This document shows, piece after piece, positions 31,999-42,525 of a stretch of 64,000 bases of DNA. The stretch is from Tricholomella constricta (lineage: Eukaryota; Basidiomycota; Agaricomycetes; Agaricales; Lyophyllaceae): positions 310,001 through 374,000 of the forward strand of contig JAACJP010000014.1 of NCBI GenBank assembly GCA_013368375.1. Reading direction: 5' to 3'. Position 1 is the first letter of the stretch, and each line of letters begins with the position of its first letter. Below the pieces are notes generated by a model. It was not told where the DNA came from and made no database searches. It was given only the letters and a program-made list of their open reading frames with translations. A program made the position numbers and the translations under genes.

Positions 31999-32421
31999 AT
32001 GGCGTTCTCAAGGTACTACGTGAGTATTCACATTTATTTTCTGGCCTTGATGATACTTTTCCATTCTCCGAGTCGGTGACGTTCATTCGATGATCCTCAC
32101 TCGTAACATGCATCACCAACTGAGCCTCCAATTATTTTCCTATATCCTGTCTCCCAGGTGCAATTTATGATCTCAGATCTAATGTTCCTCCTTTATAGAC
32201 CCTATAATTTGCTTCGTCGCGTGAGTGTCTCCGCATCCCGTCATGGCTCGTGAAGAAATATTCTATCCGCGTGGGCGAGACACACGAATGAGCCATACGC
32301 TTGCACACACCACCCGCTGAAGCTTTACTCTGCCTTCTCACGGCTTCAACGCATTGGACATGGTTGGGGCTGACATGTAAAGTCACTTGGACAGGTCAAG
32401 GAAGGACCAGAAGTTGAATGA
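31999..32421 (+). CDS. Possible 36-residue membrane microprotein (exons 31999-32019, 32158-32220, 32395-32421)
   Basis: Tentative. An ATG after a pyrimidine-rich leader starts a 21-nt exon ending in a GTGAGT donor. A 63-nt exon follows an ...CTCCCAG acceptor and ends in another GTGAGT donor. The last 27-nt exon follows an acceptor with CTGAC branch site 26 nt upstream and ends in TGA. All junctions are in phase 0 and no stop intervenes. The product has a hydrophobic middle (FMISDLMFLLY) followed by RPYNLLRR and an acidic end, resembling a single-pass small membrane or mitochondrial protein. I do not recognise a family. Introns of 138 and 174 nt are longer than usual here. Confidence 0.3.
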
Positions 32422-34244
32422 ATAATACATTGTTGAAGGTGAGCCGTCGTTCGCTTCTTCGTGTTCTCGCCCTTCCCCCCGCCCGACGATGATTTTATAA
32501 CAATGACAAGCATATGTCCGACTCTTGATGAAGGACAATCTTTGTGTCTGAGGGCCTTTTAATTAAATTTCATAGAAGCCTTCGTCTTCCGTAAACTTAC
32601 ATCCCTCTTCTCAGACTTTCACCACCTTCCTTGACCATTTCTTGCCCTTGATCTGGTGCGTCGAATTTGTCCCAGAATCTCTTAAGCAACAGTTTTTTTT
32701 TCTTTCCGTCTCGAATGATAATCTGTGTGGAGCATGCGGAGGACTGTTTGCGAGCATTTTTAATTTCCAAAATTATGACGTATGTGTTTTGAGTGGCGAC
32801 GCCCGGTGATCATTCTGAGAATAAAATTTGATTCCGTATCCCTTAAACTTGCTCTGGCGAGGATATGGAGACCCGAGAATTTCTGGGCGCACGTATTGCC
32901 TTCATCTTCGCTCTCGCCCACATTTAGAGCCACAGTTGGACGACCCCGTTTACTGCGATTAGCCATTCTTAAATCGGAACAGACCTTCCATCTGAGCTAG
33001 ATTGTGGCGCAACTGTCAGAACTTCTCAAAACAAAAGCTCTGTCCATGCCTATGAGTCTAGGGAAGATCACAGCCAGTAGATAGAATGTCTTAGCATGTA
33101 GTGGGACCGCCCCATCCGATTTGATGGATTTCGACCCAATCACCACTCAACGGGCGCATTCCAGGGCATAGCTCGAGTGAGTTGCAGATATTATCCACCG
33201 AGTGCACAGCATAAGGCTGTCATGTGTTTTATTCTGATGTACAAGAATAAGAATCACAGCTTTTTCAGATCGAGAAGATCATGATCTAAATGTGGTATCG
33301 ATGTCGAAGGCTGCAAAATCGATTTTCAGTCAAGGGTACACATGTAATATTCCGAAGCAGTTGAAAATATCCAGCTAGATAAATAGTGAATGCAGCAAGG
33401 GACAACACGAATGATATACGAAGCAGGGGGGAAGCAAGAACATAGCGTGAAGAGAGTCGACGAGCAAACCTGAGAATCAATGGGCGATTATTTATCGCCC
33501 ACGGTACTATCCTAGATAGAAAAACACCGTCGCTACACTTCCCCTTCATGGCGAAGTGCCTCGCTCTGCGACGATCTCCGTGATGCTAGCTGAATCGGAC
33601 GTAGCGCTGGTGTTTTGTGTAGGTCTTTCGAATTCCATACCAAATCCACCAGCGTATTTGGAGATATATCCTGCCGATGTACACGGTCAGTAAAACTCGT
33701 TTATAGTTGTCGGCAAAATAGCTACGTACCACTCATGGGCCAATGCGAAAAGGACACTGGAAGATAGAAAGTAATTATGTTCTGTGAATGCAGCCGTGAC
33801 GAAGGATGGGCTGGCTTTGAGTTGAGTCGCTATGGAACACTGTCATGAAGGACGGACATACATAAATCATTGGTCGAAGAAGGTAATATGGGACTGCGAT
33901 TGAAGAACTCTGCCTGCCTGTCTGTCGTGGAATGTCTCCATTGCCGTATCAACAGCCACAGGCGGGGAGTGCTCCATCTCGAGGGCGTGTCAACCAGAGT
34001 CTCGACGGAACTTGCTGCATCTGATGTAGGCTCAGGGCGTGACAAGGTTTCCTCGTCTTCCTCTGTTCGATGTGATAGGATGCCTTATGTGACAGAAACG
34101 GTGAACAGATCAGATGGTGAGGCGCTTTTCTTGACAATCAATCACATTATCGCCTACCTCCTATGGACCACATTGGGACACGGGGAATGTTCATGCCCAG
34201 GAGAGATTGAGGAACATCGTCGTCAACGACGGGTTCACAAGCTG
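32422..34244. other. Intergenic stretch, exon-like fragment only
   Basis: Mostly AT-rich and without long frames. A coding-looking minus-strand stretch at about 34085-33845 (TEEDEETLSRPEPTSDAASS, then STPRLWLLIRQW) follows an acceptor-like ACATAAG. Another at about 33800-33580 ends in WIWYGIRKTY and a stop. They could be exons of a small gene or extra 3' exons of the gene at 34840, but I could not join them in frame. Confidence 0.3.
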
Positions 34245-34840
34245 TTACCCAGATGAGTGAGTCCATGGTCCATGTGGCGGATTGGAACTCAACGAGGACG
34301 TGCCTGATGCTGAGGTAGGAGCATCGACAACGTTCAATTGGCCACGAAGTCTCCTTTGCTCTTCGCTGACAGTCTTAAATAAAGACAAGTCAGAATAGCG
34401 ACGGAAGAAGTCGAGACTACTCACAGCAATCTTTGCCTTTAAGTTCCGAACCTTCACCGTGGCCTTGCCAATAACTCTGGAGAGCCCCCCCATAAGTGCG
34501 ACGAATTCTTCAACGACAGTACTGCACTTGTATGTTGTATCGCGAAGGCTGATGATAGTGTATTCCAATCTATTAATATTCAGCATCTATCGTTGATTAC
34601 CACTGGATAGATAACGCACTCCTTGATATCCGCCTCGATCTGTTCAGCATACGCGTCAGGAAGAATCCCTTCCCCTCGAACTGCTTCGTAGTACTCTTGA
34701 GTGCTTTGATAAGCCTTTTCCAGACCTTCCATCTGCGCATTGGGGAAAAAGTTACGATAGAATAAGAACAGCGACGCGACGCTGCCGAGAATGGCGAGTG
34801 CTCCTGTGAAGAAGCCAAAATTGTTTGAAATCTGATCCAT
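34245..34840 (-). CDS. Hypothetical single-pass membrane protein (exons 34840-34620, 34569-34425, 34373-34245)
   Basis: The 164-residue product begins MDQISNNFGFFTGALAILGS, with one N-terminal transmembrane helix (about residues 9-28) followed by FYRNFFPNAQMEGLEKAYQS and an amphipathic helical region with Leu/Val heptads (about 70-120). The C-terminus is Ser/Pro-rich. Introns of 50 and 51 nt fit consensus GTGCGT and GTGAGT donors and preserve frame. I do not recognise a named domain; similarly built membrane-anchored helical proteins are common in Agaricomycetes. It is divergent from the kinase-like gene with 255 bp between the ATGs. The stop at 34245 directly follows a possible GTAACA donor, so a longer C-terminus cannot be excluded. 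Confidence 0.6.
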
Positions 34841-35095
34841 AGCAACGGGACTTGCGACTTTCCGTCAAGTGGATAAAGGGGACTCATGGTTCTACAACTG
34901 AGAAGCGTTACTTATGTATGGTGAGTGGCGTTGGTTGGCGCTCAAGCCTCAAGCCGTGCTAACTTAAGGTTCAACACATGTTGACCTCGTGATCGGCCTC
35001 GAGGCAAATTATGACTTGGACCCTCTTGGACCGATATGTTTCAACTTCCTTGAGTTCGGCCTTACGAGTCCTCAAGGACACAACGTTCTGCATAG

Positions 35096-36535
35096 ATGCT
35101 TTCCGTATCAGTACCATCACCGAGTAGCGATAAACCGACACCTTCAGATCTGGCCACCAGTCCTCCGCCATCAGTATGGGAACTCATCAATAGATTTGCA
35201 TATCCTGCTAAACTCAAGGCATGGGAGGAGCCATGGCGCGATCGTTACGACTTCCTCGTGACAAAGGGATACAAGTTACGTCCGCGATATCATCCCAACT
35301 GGTCTGCTTCATGGATGGCACCAGGAGCAAAGAAGAACCCGGTATATTGCGAGGACGCGCATGAACTAGTGGTCTAGTCAATTTTTTCTATGCTGAGGTT
35401 CTCTGAATTCTGACATATCATTTGACGGGCTCAGGTATACATGGTGCTGGATGCTCGATTGATCAAGGACGACCATCACGTATGTATCAAGAGGATTACA
35501 AAAAGTACACAAGAGATTGCCATTGCACGGTATCTGGCATCATATCAGGACCCAACAAACCACTGCGTGCCGATATTGGATGATTTCAAGGACCCAGAAT
35601 TGCCTGCAGTCAGTTTCATGGTCATGCCGGTACTTCGAGATTTCAATGACCCGGAATTTGGAGCTCGCGGGGAGGTCGTGGACTTCGTTACGCAAATTTT
35701 AGAGGTCAGTGCTTACTATGATACCATGAACCCTGTGTTTGACAAATCGTCTAGGGAATGGCTTTCATGCATGTTCACCATGTTGCCCATTCGTGCGCTT
35801 TCATTGACACACCTTCGACTTCGTCCTTCAACTCACGATTCTGCTTAGAGATCTTACTGCAGTCAACATAATGATGGACGCAAGGCCTATTCTTCCGCAG
35901 GGATGGCATTTTGCGACAACTTGTTTCACGCCAAACGGCCATGGAAACCTTAAACCTCTTGCCCGGATTGACCATCCCGTTCGTTATTACATTATTGACT
36001 TCGACAATGCTGTCCGTTTCCTTCCTTCCCAATCACCAATCGTACTGGGCCTTGGAGGTCGCGATAATGATCCGCCTGAACTTTCGACGACACATGTTCC
36101 ATTCGACCACTACAAGCTCGACGTCTTTACCGTTGGAAACGTCATCCTGAAGGAATTCAGACAAGTAAGTACTCTCCAAACTTCTATAGTTGAATGCATC
36201 TCACATGAATCAGAAATTTCTCGCTCTCGAGTTCCTGGACAGCTTGATCAACAACATGATGATACCAGACTTCCAAAAACGCCCCACGGCGCAGGCTGCC
36301 CTGGATCACTGGTATAAGGTCAGAGATGGTGTGCCTGTCGCTAGCGCTCGCTGGCCCCTCCGAAAGCCAGAAGAATCCGTCGGAGAAACTGTTGTCAACA
36401 CGCTGACGGCTGCACGCTCGGGCGTGCATAACCTACGATACCTCTTCGAAGAAGTACGTATCCAATAAGCTCTTTTTTCTCTTTGGACGATATTGACCGG
36501 GAGATCAGGACAAGAGAACGTGGGCAAATCCCTGA
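35096..36535 (+). CDS. Protein kinase-like protein with altered catalytic motifs (exons 35096-35371, 35435-35704, 35755-35792, 35849-36164, 36214-36453, 36509-36535)
   Basis: The 388-residue product has a kinase fold. The candidate VAIK Lys lies in HHVCIKRI. Next come ARYLASYQDP and PVLRDFNDPEFG; the catalytic loop is VAHSDLTAVNIMMDA, with HSD in place of HRD, and the metal-binding motif IIDFDNAVRF has DFD in place of DFG. Such reduced motifs occur in a large agaricomycete kinase group, so it may be weakly active or a pseudokinase. PDFQKRPTAQAALDHW is the usual subdomain XI Arg segment. The last intron is optional: without splicing at 36454 the frame ends at 36468 (VRIQ); with splicing it ends DKRTWANP at 36535. 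Confidence 0.75.
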
Positions 36536-38607
36536 TTTTCCGGGATTTTTTTTTTACGCCGCAGGATGCGGCGCATGCTCGCAACATCGATTGCTAGTTT
36601 CCTCCGTGTGCATCCATGCCGACTACACTGTGTTCTTTGCCTCGGCTCCTTACGTTACAGTCATTCGCGTGCTCAAGGATGCATGTTCGAACCGTTGGGT
36701 TATCAGTCACTTGAAAGGCTCATCTGTCTAAATACGTTATTCAGGACACTTAACTTCTTCGCTGTACTGTCATGAACCTGGTAGCACACGGCTGTATCGA
36801 CGATAGATACAGTCAAAATGGTTCCTCAAGCCGAAGACTAAAATCACTACATTGCGACGACATTCGGCTCCAGGAATCACTTTTCATGCTTCTTCATTGC
36901 TGTTGTCACTACACCACAACACTTGCCCAACAAGGGAAGCTCGTACAATCACTCGATCTTCCCAGATAATACGCTATAGGAGAGCACAAAAGATCAGACA
37001 ACAGCGCGCATGTGTCTAGTCCATCTGTTTGAACAACGACTTTGCCATCCACGTCAACCATGATTGTGGAGCAGCTTTCGAGACTTTGCCGGGATGTCCC
37101 TCGAAGCGTGAAACATGAAACATGTCCAGAATTGATGGTGGCGAGTCCGCGGGAAGGTCCAAACAAGTACAGAACAGATTGGCGAAGAGGCCGTCAAATG
37201 GACAAGTCCCATTGGCTAGATCATTTTTGCGAATGACATGACTGACCAGCAAGGCCAAAAAAATCATACGTCTTCGGCATTCCTAGAAAACAAAAAAAGG
37301 AAAAGTCAAGTCCTGTGGGCCACGAGGACTCTGGGTGCCTATAAGGAAGGCGAACTATGGGTCCACAACAACTTGCTCAAAAAGGGAAAAGGCACATACC
37401 AGCTGCTCACAGTGCTGATAATCAATGATCACGGTGGTGATCGACGGAAAAAATCATCTGAATCTGGAGTGGGCGTCGAACGAAGGCTGTGAATGTTCGC
37501 GGTCGACGCATAGCCTCTGGTTTATTGCACTTGTATGCGGGTAAGGTACGACTCATGATATGGTTATTGGGTTTCTTTGTTGTTGTTGTTGTTGTTGGTG
37601 GCATTGTAAGTAGGGCTCGTCGGAATATGGGCGCTTGTGGCACGAAAGTTTTAAAAAGAGAGAGAATTTAGTCATTCAGAATTATCTGAGAGGTCCTCCC
37701 AAGGATCCGCAGCCTGTGGCAAGGTCGGTTCCGGAATCCGGTGATTTCCTGGCCGATTCTGAAGAAATAGTCCGGATATCGACCTTATCACATTGAGAGG
37801 TACCTCTGGTAGGGCTTTCGGGGGTCCCATCGTTGCTCAAAGCCAGACAAGGAACATACCAAGTGCATTGCACGAGGCTGTAAAGTTCTAGGGCATATTT
37901 TCGAGGTGCGAAAAACACGCGTACGTTGCGCAATGATATGGTAATTTCAGACCGACATACGGTATTCATCTGAAGCTTGGACCTGGGCACGGTTGAAGGC
38001 TCTGAAATTCCGCTGTCGAAAAGCATGGCATCTGAATGAGAAGCTAGACTTGGGACGTTTCCAAGTCGAATGAGAGAAGCCTGCAAGGTCTTCTCGGGGC
38101 TGTTCAAATTCTGTAACCGGACATCGGATATGATCGATGGTACGAAGCCGCGATCGGCCCGGGCCTAAAATAGCATACGTCATCTCAAAAATAACTCCTG
38201 CCGCCAATTTTGAGCACGCGAAGGACAATCAATGAATCGGCACATGCAGATGCCATTCCTTAACTATACAGACGCGATATACGTGGACGAGGAAGTAGAA
38301 AGTACAGATATAAGAGCAGAGCAACCGACAGAACGTGTAATAGGCGATGATGAACGAGCAAATCTAGCAGAAGTTCTAGTATAACAGCACGGCCCTCCGT
38401 TTGAGATCCAGGCCTAGGAGCCGAAAGAGATGTACTGGTACTAGTAATAGTGAAGTGTGTATGGATCTTGGAACTGCATGAGGTAGCAGTCATGGGATGT
38501 GAAGGGACGAGGTGGATAACGATGCGAGCAAGCAATATCTATGTATACAATATTCGTTAAAAATCGAGCATGGGAACGAATCAACGAGGCAGGGCGCGTC
38601 TAAGAGT
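36536..38607. other. 2-kb intergenic region without a supported gene
   Basis: No long frame with good codon use. A (TTG)n tract lies at about 37576-37598. A minus-strand frame at 38535-38260 ends in a hydrophobic Leu-rich helix (LLDLLVHHRLLHVLSVALLL) that could be a tail-anchor exon, but I found no splice path to the gene ending at 38608. Confidence 0.4.
37576..37598 (+). repeat. (TTG)n microsatellite
   Basis: About seven TTG units, then GGTGG. Confidence 0.8.
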
Positions 38608-39812
38608 CTAAGCGCTGCCCGGATCGTGGTATACGTCATTTGCCTTGATCCCACATCCAGAGTTTGGCTTCTGGACGGGCGGGGATACTGGCAGTCGGGG
38701 TATATTCGTAGATGGCAAGGACGAGGACAAGGGCGAGGACAAAGAGGGGAAGGTGGTAGAGACAGGAGACGACGTCGGAGTCGGAGTCGTATTGAGGGTC
38801 GGCGCGTACGTGATAAACGCTGGTTTCGGCCTCGGGAGCGCGCTGGACAAGGACGCCACTCCTGTGTCCGCAACAGAAGCGGAAGGTGCGGTGGCTGCGT
38901 CCCTGATTAAGCTCCCAGCCTGCAGCGCCGTGGCCCTCGACGCGTCATACCGGGGCTGCGAGGACCCAGCGGTTGAGGCAGACCTAGCAGCGCCCGAGGC
39001 AGGCCCGATTCTGGACCGTGAGCCCGAGTCAGGGGGCACGATACGGTCCGAGCCACTGGCGGCGCGCCCGCGGCCACTGCGGCTCTTCTTGCGCTCCTTC
39101 CTCGGGCGAGGCGAGTCGTCGTCCGCGTCCGAGTCAGATCCGCGGACCGTGCGCTCGCCGTCAGACTCGTACGCGTCGGAGGATGGGGCAGGGAAGAGGC
39201 CATTGATAGGTGAGCGCGAGCGGGAAGTCTTGCGGCTGAGGATATCTTTTATCGTTGCCGCTGACGAGGATAGATATGAGGATGTCGAGACGGATAGGGA
39301 GGAGTGGGAATGCTTCAGGGATGGCGAGGAGGATGAGAATGGGCGCATGCGAGTGGAGAGGTCGGGCGAAGAGATACTTGGCCGCGGCCGTGGACGTGAA
39401 GAGGCGGAGGCGCGAATAGTCTCGTGGGGGGCAAACGAGGCGAGGTCAGCGTTGGTGAGGATCACGAACGCATGGTCCGGAGGGTGCACCTCCACAATAG
39501 GATTTGACGTGGCCGATGGTATCTGAGGAGAGGTATTCCGCGCAAGGCCATCGAGGTCACTGAACTCCACTTTCACGGAGGTGAAGGAGCGAATTAGGAT
39601 CTGTCGTTGTTCCTGCAGGGACACGGGTGTCATTGAGTGGCCGTTTCAGAGATAAGAAGAAGCCAAACGCGTACCTCTGTCATTTTGAGGGCCTCTGCTT
39701 CCTCCAGCCGCATTTCGTTCTCGATCTCCATGAGCCTGAGCTTGCGTTGAGCAGCGCGAGATGCGGGATTGACCAGGTCACTGGCAGCATGGCGGCTGAG
39801 CAACGTAGTCAT
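38608..39812 (-). CDS. Hypothetical Ser/Arg-rich protein (exons 39812-39675, 39612-38608)
   Basis: The 380-residue product starts MTTLLSRHAASDLVNPASRA and has a coiled-coil-like segment (RKLRLMEIENEMRLEEAEAL) before the only intron (62 nt). EEQRQILIRSFTSVKVEFSDLDGLARN follows. From about residue 110 on it is low-complexity: Ser-rich, with an acidic DSDADDD patch next to RKERKKSRSGRGRA, then Pro/Thr/Ser. It looks largely disordered and possibly nuclear. I do not recognise a family. It shares a 273-bp divergent promoter with PCNA, so it may be co-expressed in S phase (inference). Confidence 0.6.
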
Positions 39813-40085
39813 GTAGAATAATAGTAATTAGCTGTGGTGTATGGTCGTGAAAGGGGTGTGTGTAGAGTGCAGAATAGGGTGCAGATGAGAGTGTGGCGTA
39901 GAGAGATGGTGGAAAACAATGAAATATGTGGCAGCAACCAAAAAGGAGACGCCTTGTGTCTCGCAAGTCACGTGACGAGCGCGAATTAAAACTCCGTTTT
40001 AATATCGGCCTGACGCGTGACGGTCACGCGTTTTACGCATAATTCTTTCTCTTCGTCTTTCCCTCCACCCCGACGCGTCGCCACC
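39813..40085. promoter_or_regulatory. Divergent promoter between the Ser-rich gene and PCNA
   Basis: 273 bp holding three ACGCGT hexamers (40013-40018, 40026-40031, 40073-40078), a CACGTGAC box near 39969 and a CT-rich leader before the PCNA ATG. Confidence 0.65.
40013..40031. promoter_or_regulatory. Palindromic pair of MluI cell-cycle boxes
   Basis: ACGCGTGACGGTCACGCGT is a 19-bp inverted repeat, perfect apart from its central base, with an ACGCGT box at each end. ACGCGT is the binding core of MBF/DSC1 (Mbp1/Res-type factors), which drives DNA-replication genes at G1/S in yeasts. A third box lies at 40073-40078, eight bases before the ATG. Confidence 0.7.
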
Positions 40086-41474
40086 ATGCTTGAAGCAAAG
40101 CTCTCTGAAGCCGGCACCCTCAAGAAGCTGCTTGATGGTATGCACGTTTCAGAGGCCTTTACATCCCTCATTGCTCATCGCGCCCAACAGCCATCAAGGA
40201 GCTCGTCACCGACGCCAACTTTGAGTGCAATGAGGAGGGCATCACATTACAGGCCATGGATAACTCCCACGTTGCGCTTGTGTCTGTACTTCTCGAAGCC
40301 ACGGGCTTCAAACGCTATCGCTGCGATCGCCCCATGCCTCTCGGGGTCAACCTAACCAGTCTCACAAAGGTCCTCAAGTGCGCAAAGGACGACGACGAGT
40401 GCACAATCAAAGCTGCGGACGAGGCCGACGTCCTAAATCTCGTATACGAGGCGAAATGTGAGTCTTGGTCTTCCGTATCAACGCGTAAAAAATTCGTATG
40501 CTGACAACGCAACGTGACGCGCTGCAGCCTCGGACCGCATAGCAGAATACGACATGAAACTAATGGACATCGACTCCGACACACTTGGTATCCCAGACAC
40601 CGAGTACGACGCACGCGTAACGATGCCCTCAGCCGAGTTCACACGTATCGTGCGCGACCTCTCGTTGCTGGGTGAGAGCGTGCGAATCGAGGTGTCTAAG
40701 GAAGGTGTGCGTTTCGCCAGCGACGGTGAGGCAGCGAACGGCAGCGTGCTGCTGCGCCAGAGCGATTCGAGTTCGATTGGCAAGGTCACGCAGTCGAAAT
40801 CGAAGACGCTAAAGAAGGAGGATGGTGCGGACGACGAAGTGGTGGACGTTGATGCGGATGATGACGAGGAAGAAGCTCCAGACGGCAAGAAGATTAAGAA
40901 GGAGAAGAAGGTCAAAAAGGAGGGCGCAGACGGGGACGTGGATATGGACGATGACGAGGAGTTCAAGGCCAGGTCGGACGATGAGGGTGAGGATGAGCAG
41001 GACGAAAATGAGGATGAGGAAGGTTCAGAAAGCGGCAAAAAGCGCAAGAAGGTGCCTTTGCAGATCCTTTCTCTCTCTTTCGCATTGTGCTGATTTGTCT
41101 GTTACGCCCTAATAGTCCTCGAGCTCGAGCAAACCCTCGAAAAAGGCCAAGACTGCGTCATCATCAAAACGCAAGGGCAAGGGCAAGAAGACAGATGACT
41201 CTGACGATGAAGACGGCGAGGCTGGTGTGCGTATCGAGATGAACGCGCATGTCTCGCTCACCTTCTCCCTCAAATACCTCGTCAACTTCTCCAAGAGTGC
41301 TAGCTTGTGCAGCCGAGTGCAGCTCATGATGAGCAATGATGTACCACTGCTGGTGGGTCCTCCATCCTCATCCTCACCGCTTCACGTCTGACGGCTGCGT
41401 TCTTCTAGGTGTCCTACGACTTTGGCCAGGGCCACATCCGGTACTACCTCGCACCTAAAATTGGAGACGACTAG
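40086..41474 (+). CDS. POL30: PCNA sliding clamp with a large acidic/Lys-rich insertion (exons 40086-40137, 40191-40457, 40528-41051, 41116-41352, 41409-41474)
   Basis: Homotrimeric DNA clamp for replicative polymerases and repair. The product is 381 residues against about 260 usually. N-domain: [48 protein letters not shown]. The interdomain loop reads [23 protein letters not shown]-domain strands resume at [21 protein letters not shown] (from residue 319) and end in [13 protein letters not shown]. Between SVLLRQ (to 184) and VRIEM lies about 134 residues where other PCNAs have a loop of about 10. It contains alternating acidic ([26 protein letters not shown]) and basic Lys-rich blocks ([27 protein letters not shown]). 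The insertion spans exons 3 and 4 in frame with no stop. The clamp core looks complete. Confidence 0.92.
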
Positions 41475-42525
41475 ACTCATACTTCTATACCAACTTCAAA
41501 TATTGCTGTCTGCATCTTACCATTGTAATCCCATATTTCTGTTAAATATATCTATCGCTGCTTTCAACGTTGTCCGCGCGTACTGTCCGCGCGTATGTCA
41601 CGTCACGCGACTGTGTCACAGGGGCTTGAGTTCTGCGCACCCACAGGCATAACGCTCAGTCTCTTTTGCGCGAGCGATTAACCTACACCATACGGAGGAA
41701 GGAGAATGTGTATTTTTCAAAAGGTTACTGGAGTTAGAACAGATTCAAGCCAGCACTTGAACTCAAGAGTGTGGCGTATGCGGTGCGATGTGATGGACTC
41801 TGAAATGCGTGGCGTCGCTAGAAATTGGAGAAAAAAAACCTGTCATAGAATTTCTCAGGTGCAATTCTACCCCTGACATCCAAAGGTCCCCTTTTTAAAT
41901 CACCATATCTCCTATTTGCGCCCGGCTCCACAGTAGCATTCTCCACTACCGTCCGAGGCACCTAACGATCTCGCCGCATCAAGCCCGTAGCCAGCATCTA
42001 AATCCCACCAAACACAACGAAGTGCTCCATGCTCCATTCTCCATACTCGAAACAAGCCTATCCCTCCTCAGGCTGCGACCTTCCCCCTTTTTCTCGTCGC
42101 TCTATACGACGTTGGCGCCGCGTCCCCTCTGCATGGCCAGCCGACGCCTGCACCGCGCTATTCTGCGCCTGGTAATTTCCGCCGCCGCTCTCTGTGGAGT
42201 CGATGCTGTGAACCCCTCTGTCATGATCCCCCTTGGCCGTCGGCGAGTTCTCCTGAGCCAGGCGCTCTTTTTTATGTTTTATGCCAAGTCTTGCGAAGAT
42301 GAAGGCCATAGCTCGGGAGCAACTTATGTGGAAACGGAGGAAGTTATATAAGAGTGTGGGGTTTTGTGGTGAGGCGAAGGTACTATGAACCAGGTCCTGG
42401 TAAATAAAGAGGTGCGAATTCTCAGGTCTCACTTGACATGTGACGCTCCGAGACAGTCAGAAAAGCGCATGCCCTTAAGCAGCACATAAGTATAGAATAC
42501 AACAACATTTTAGTATTATCGTGCC
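41475..42525. other. Intergenic region between convergent PCNA and O-methyltransferase
   Basis: No supported gene. A minus-strand frame at 42316-42058 (MAFIFARLGIKHKKERLAQE...) is Lys/Glu/Gly-rich, without motifs. The repeated GTCCGCGCG at 41573-41591 is a short local duplication. Confidence 0.4.

Noticed and set aside
38645..39526. A 293-codon plus-strand frame opposite the Ser-rich gene
   Set aside because: Codon-complement shadow. The minus strand has the ATG, consensus intron and continuous frame shared with the upstream exon.
40478..41047. Minus-strand Ser-rich frame across PCNA exon 3
   Set aside because: Complement of the GAC/GAG/AAG-rich insertion; Ser/Phe runs are expected from that.
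40822..41112. Idea that the PCNA insertion could be an intron retained by mistake
   Set aside because: The inserted segment has no stop over more than 350 nt in the coding frame, shows biased charged codons and is interrupted by its own normal intron, which is unlike the 50-80-nt introns of this gene. Still listed as the main thing to verify.
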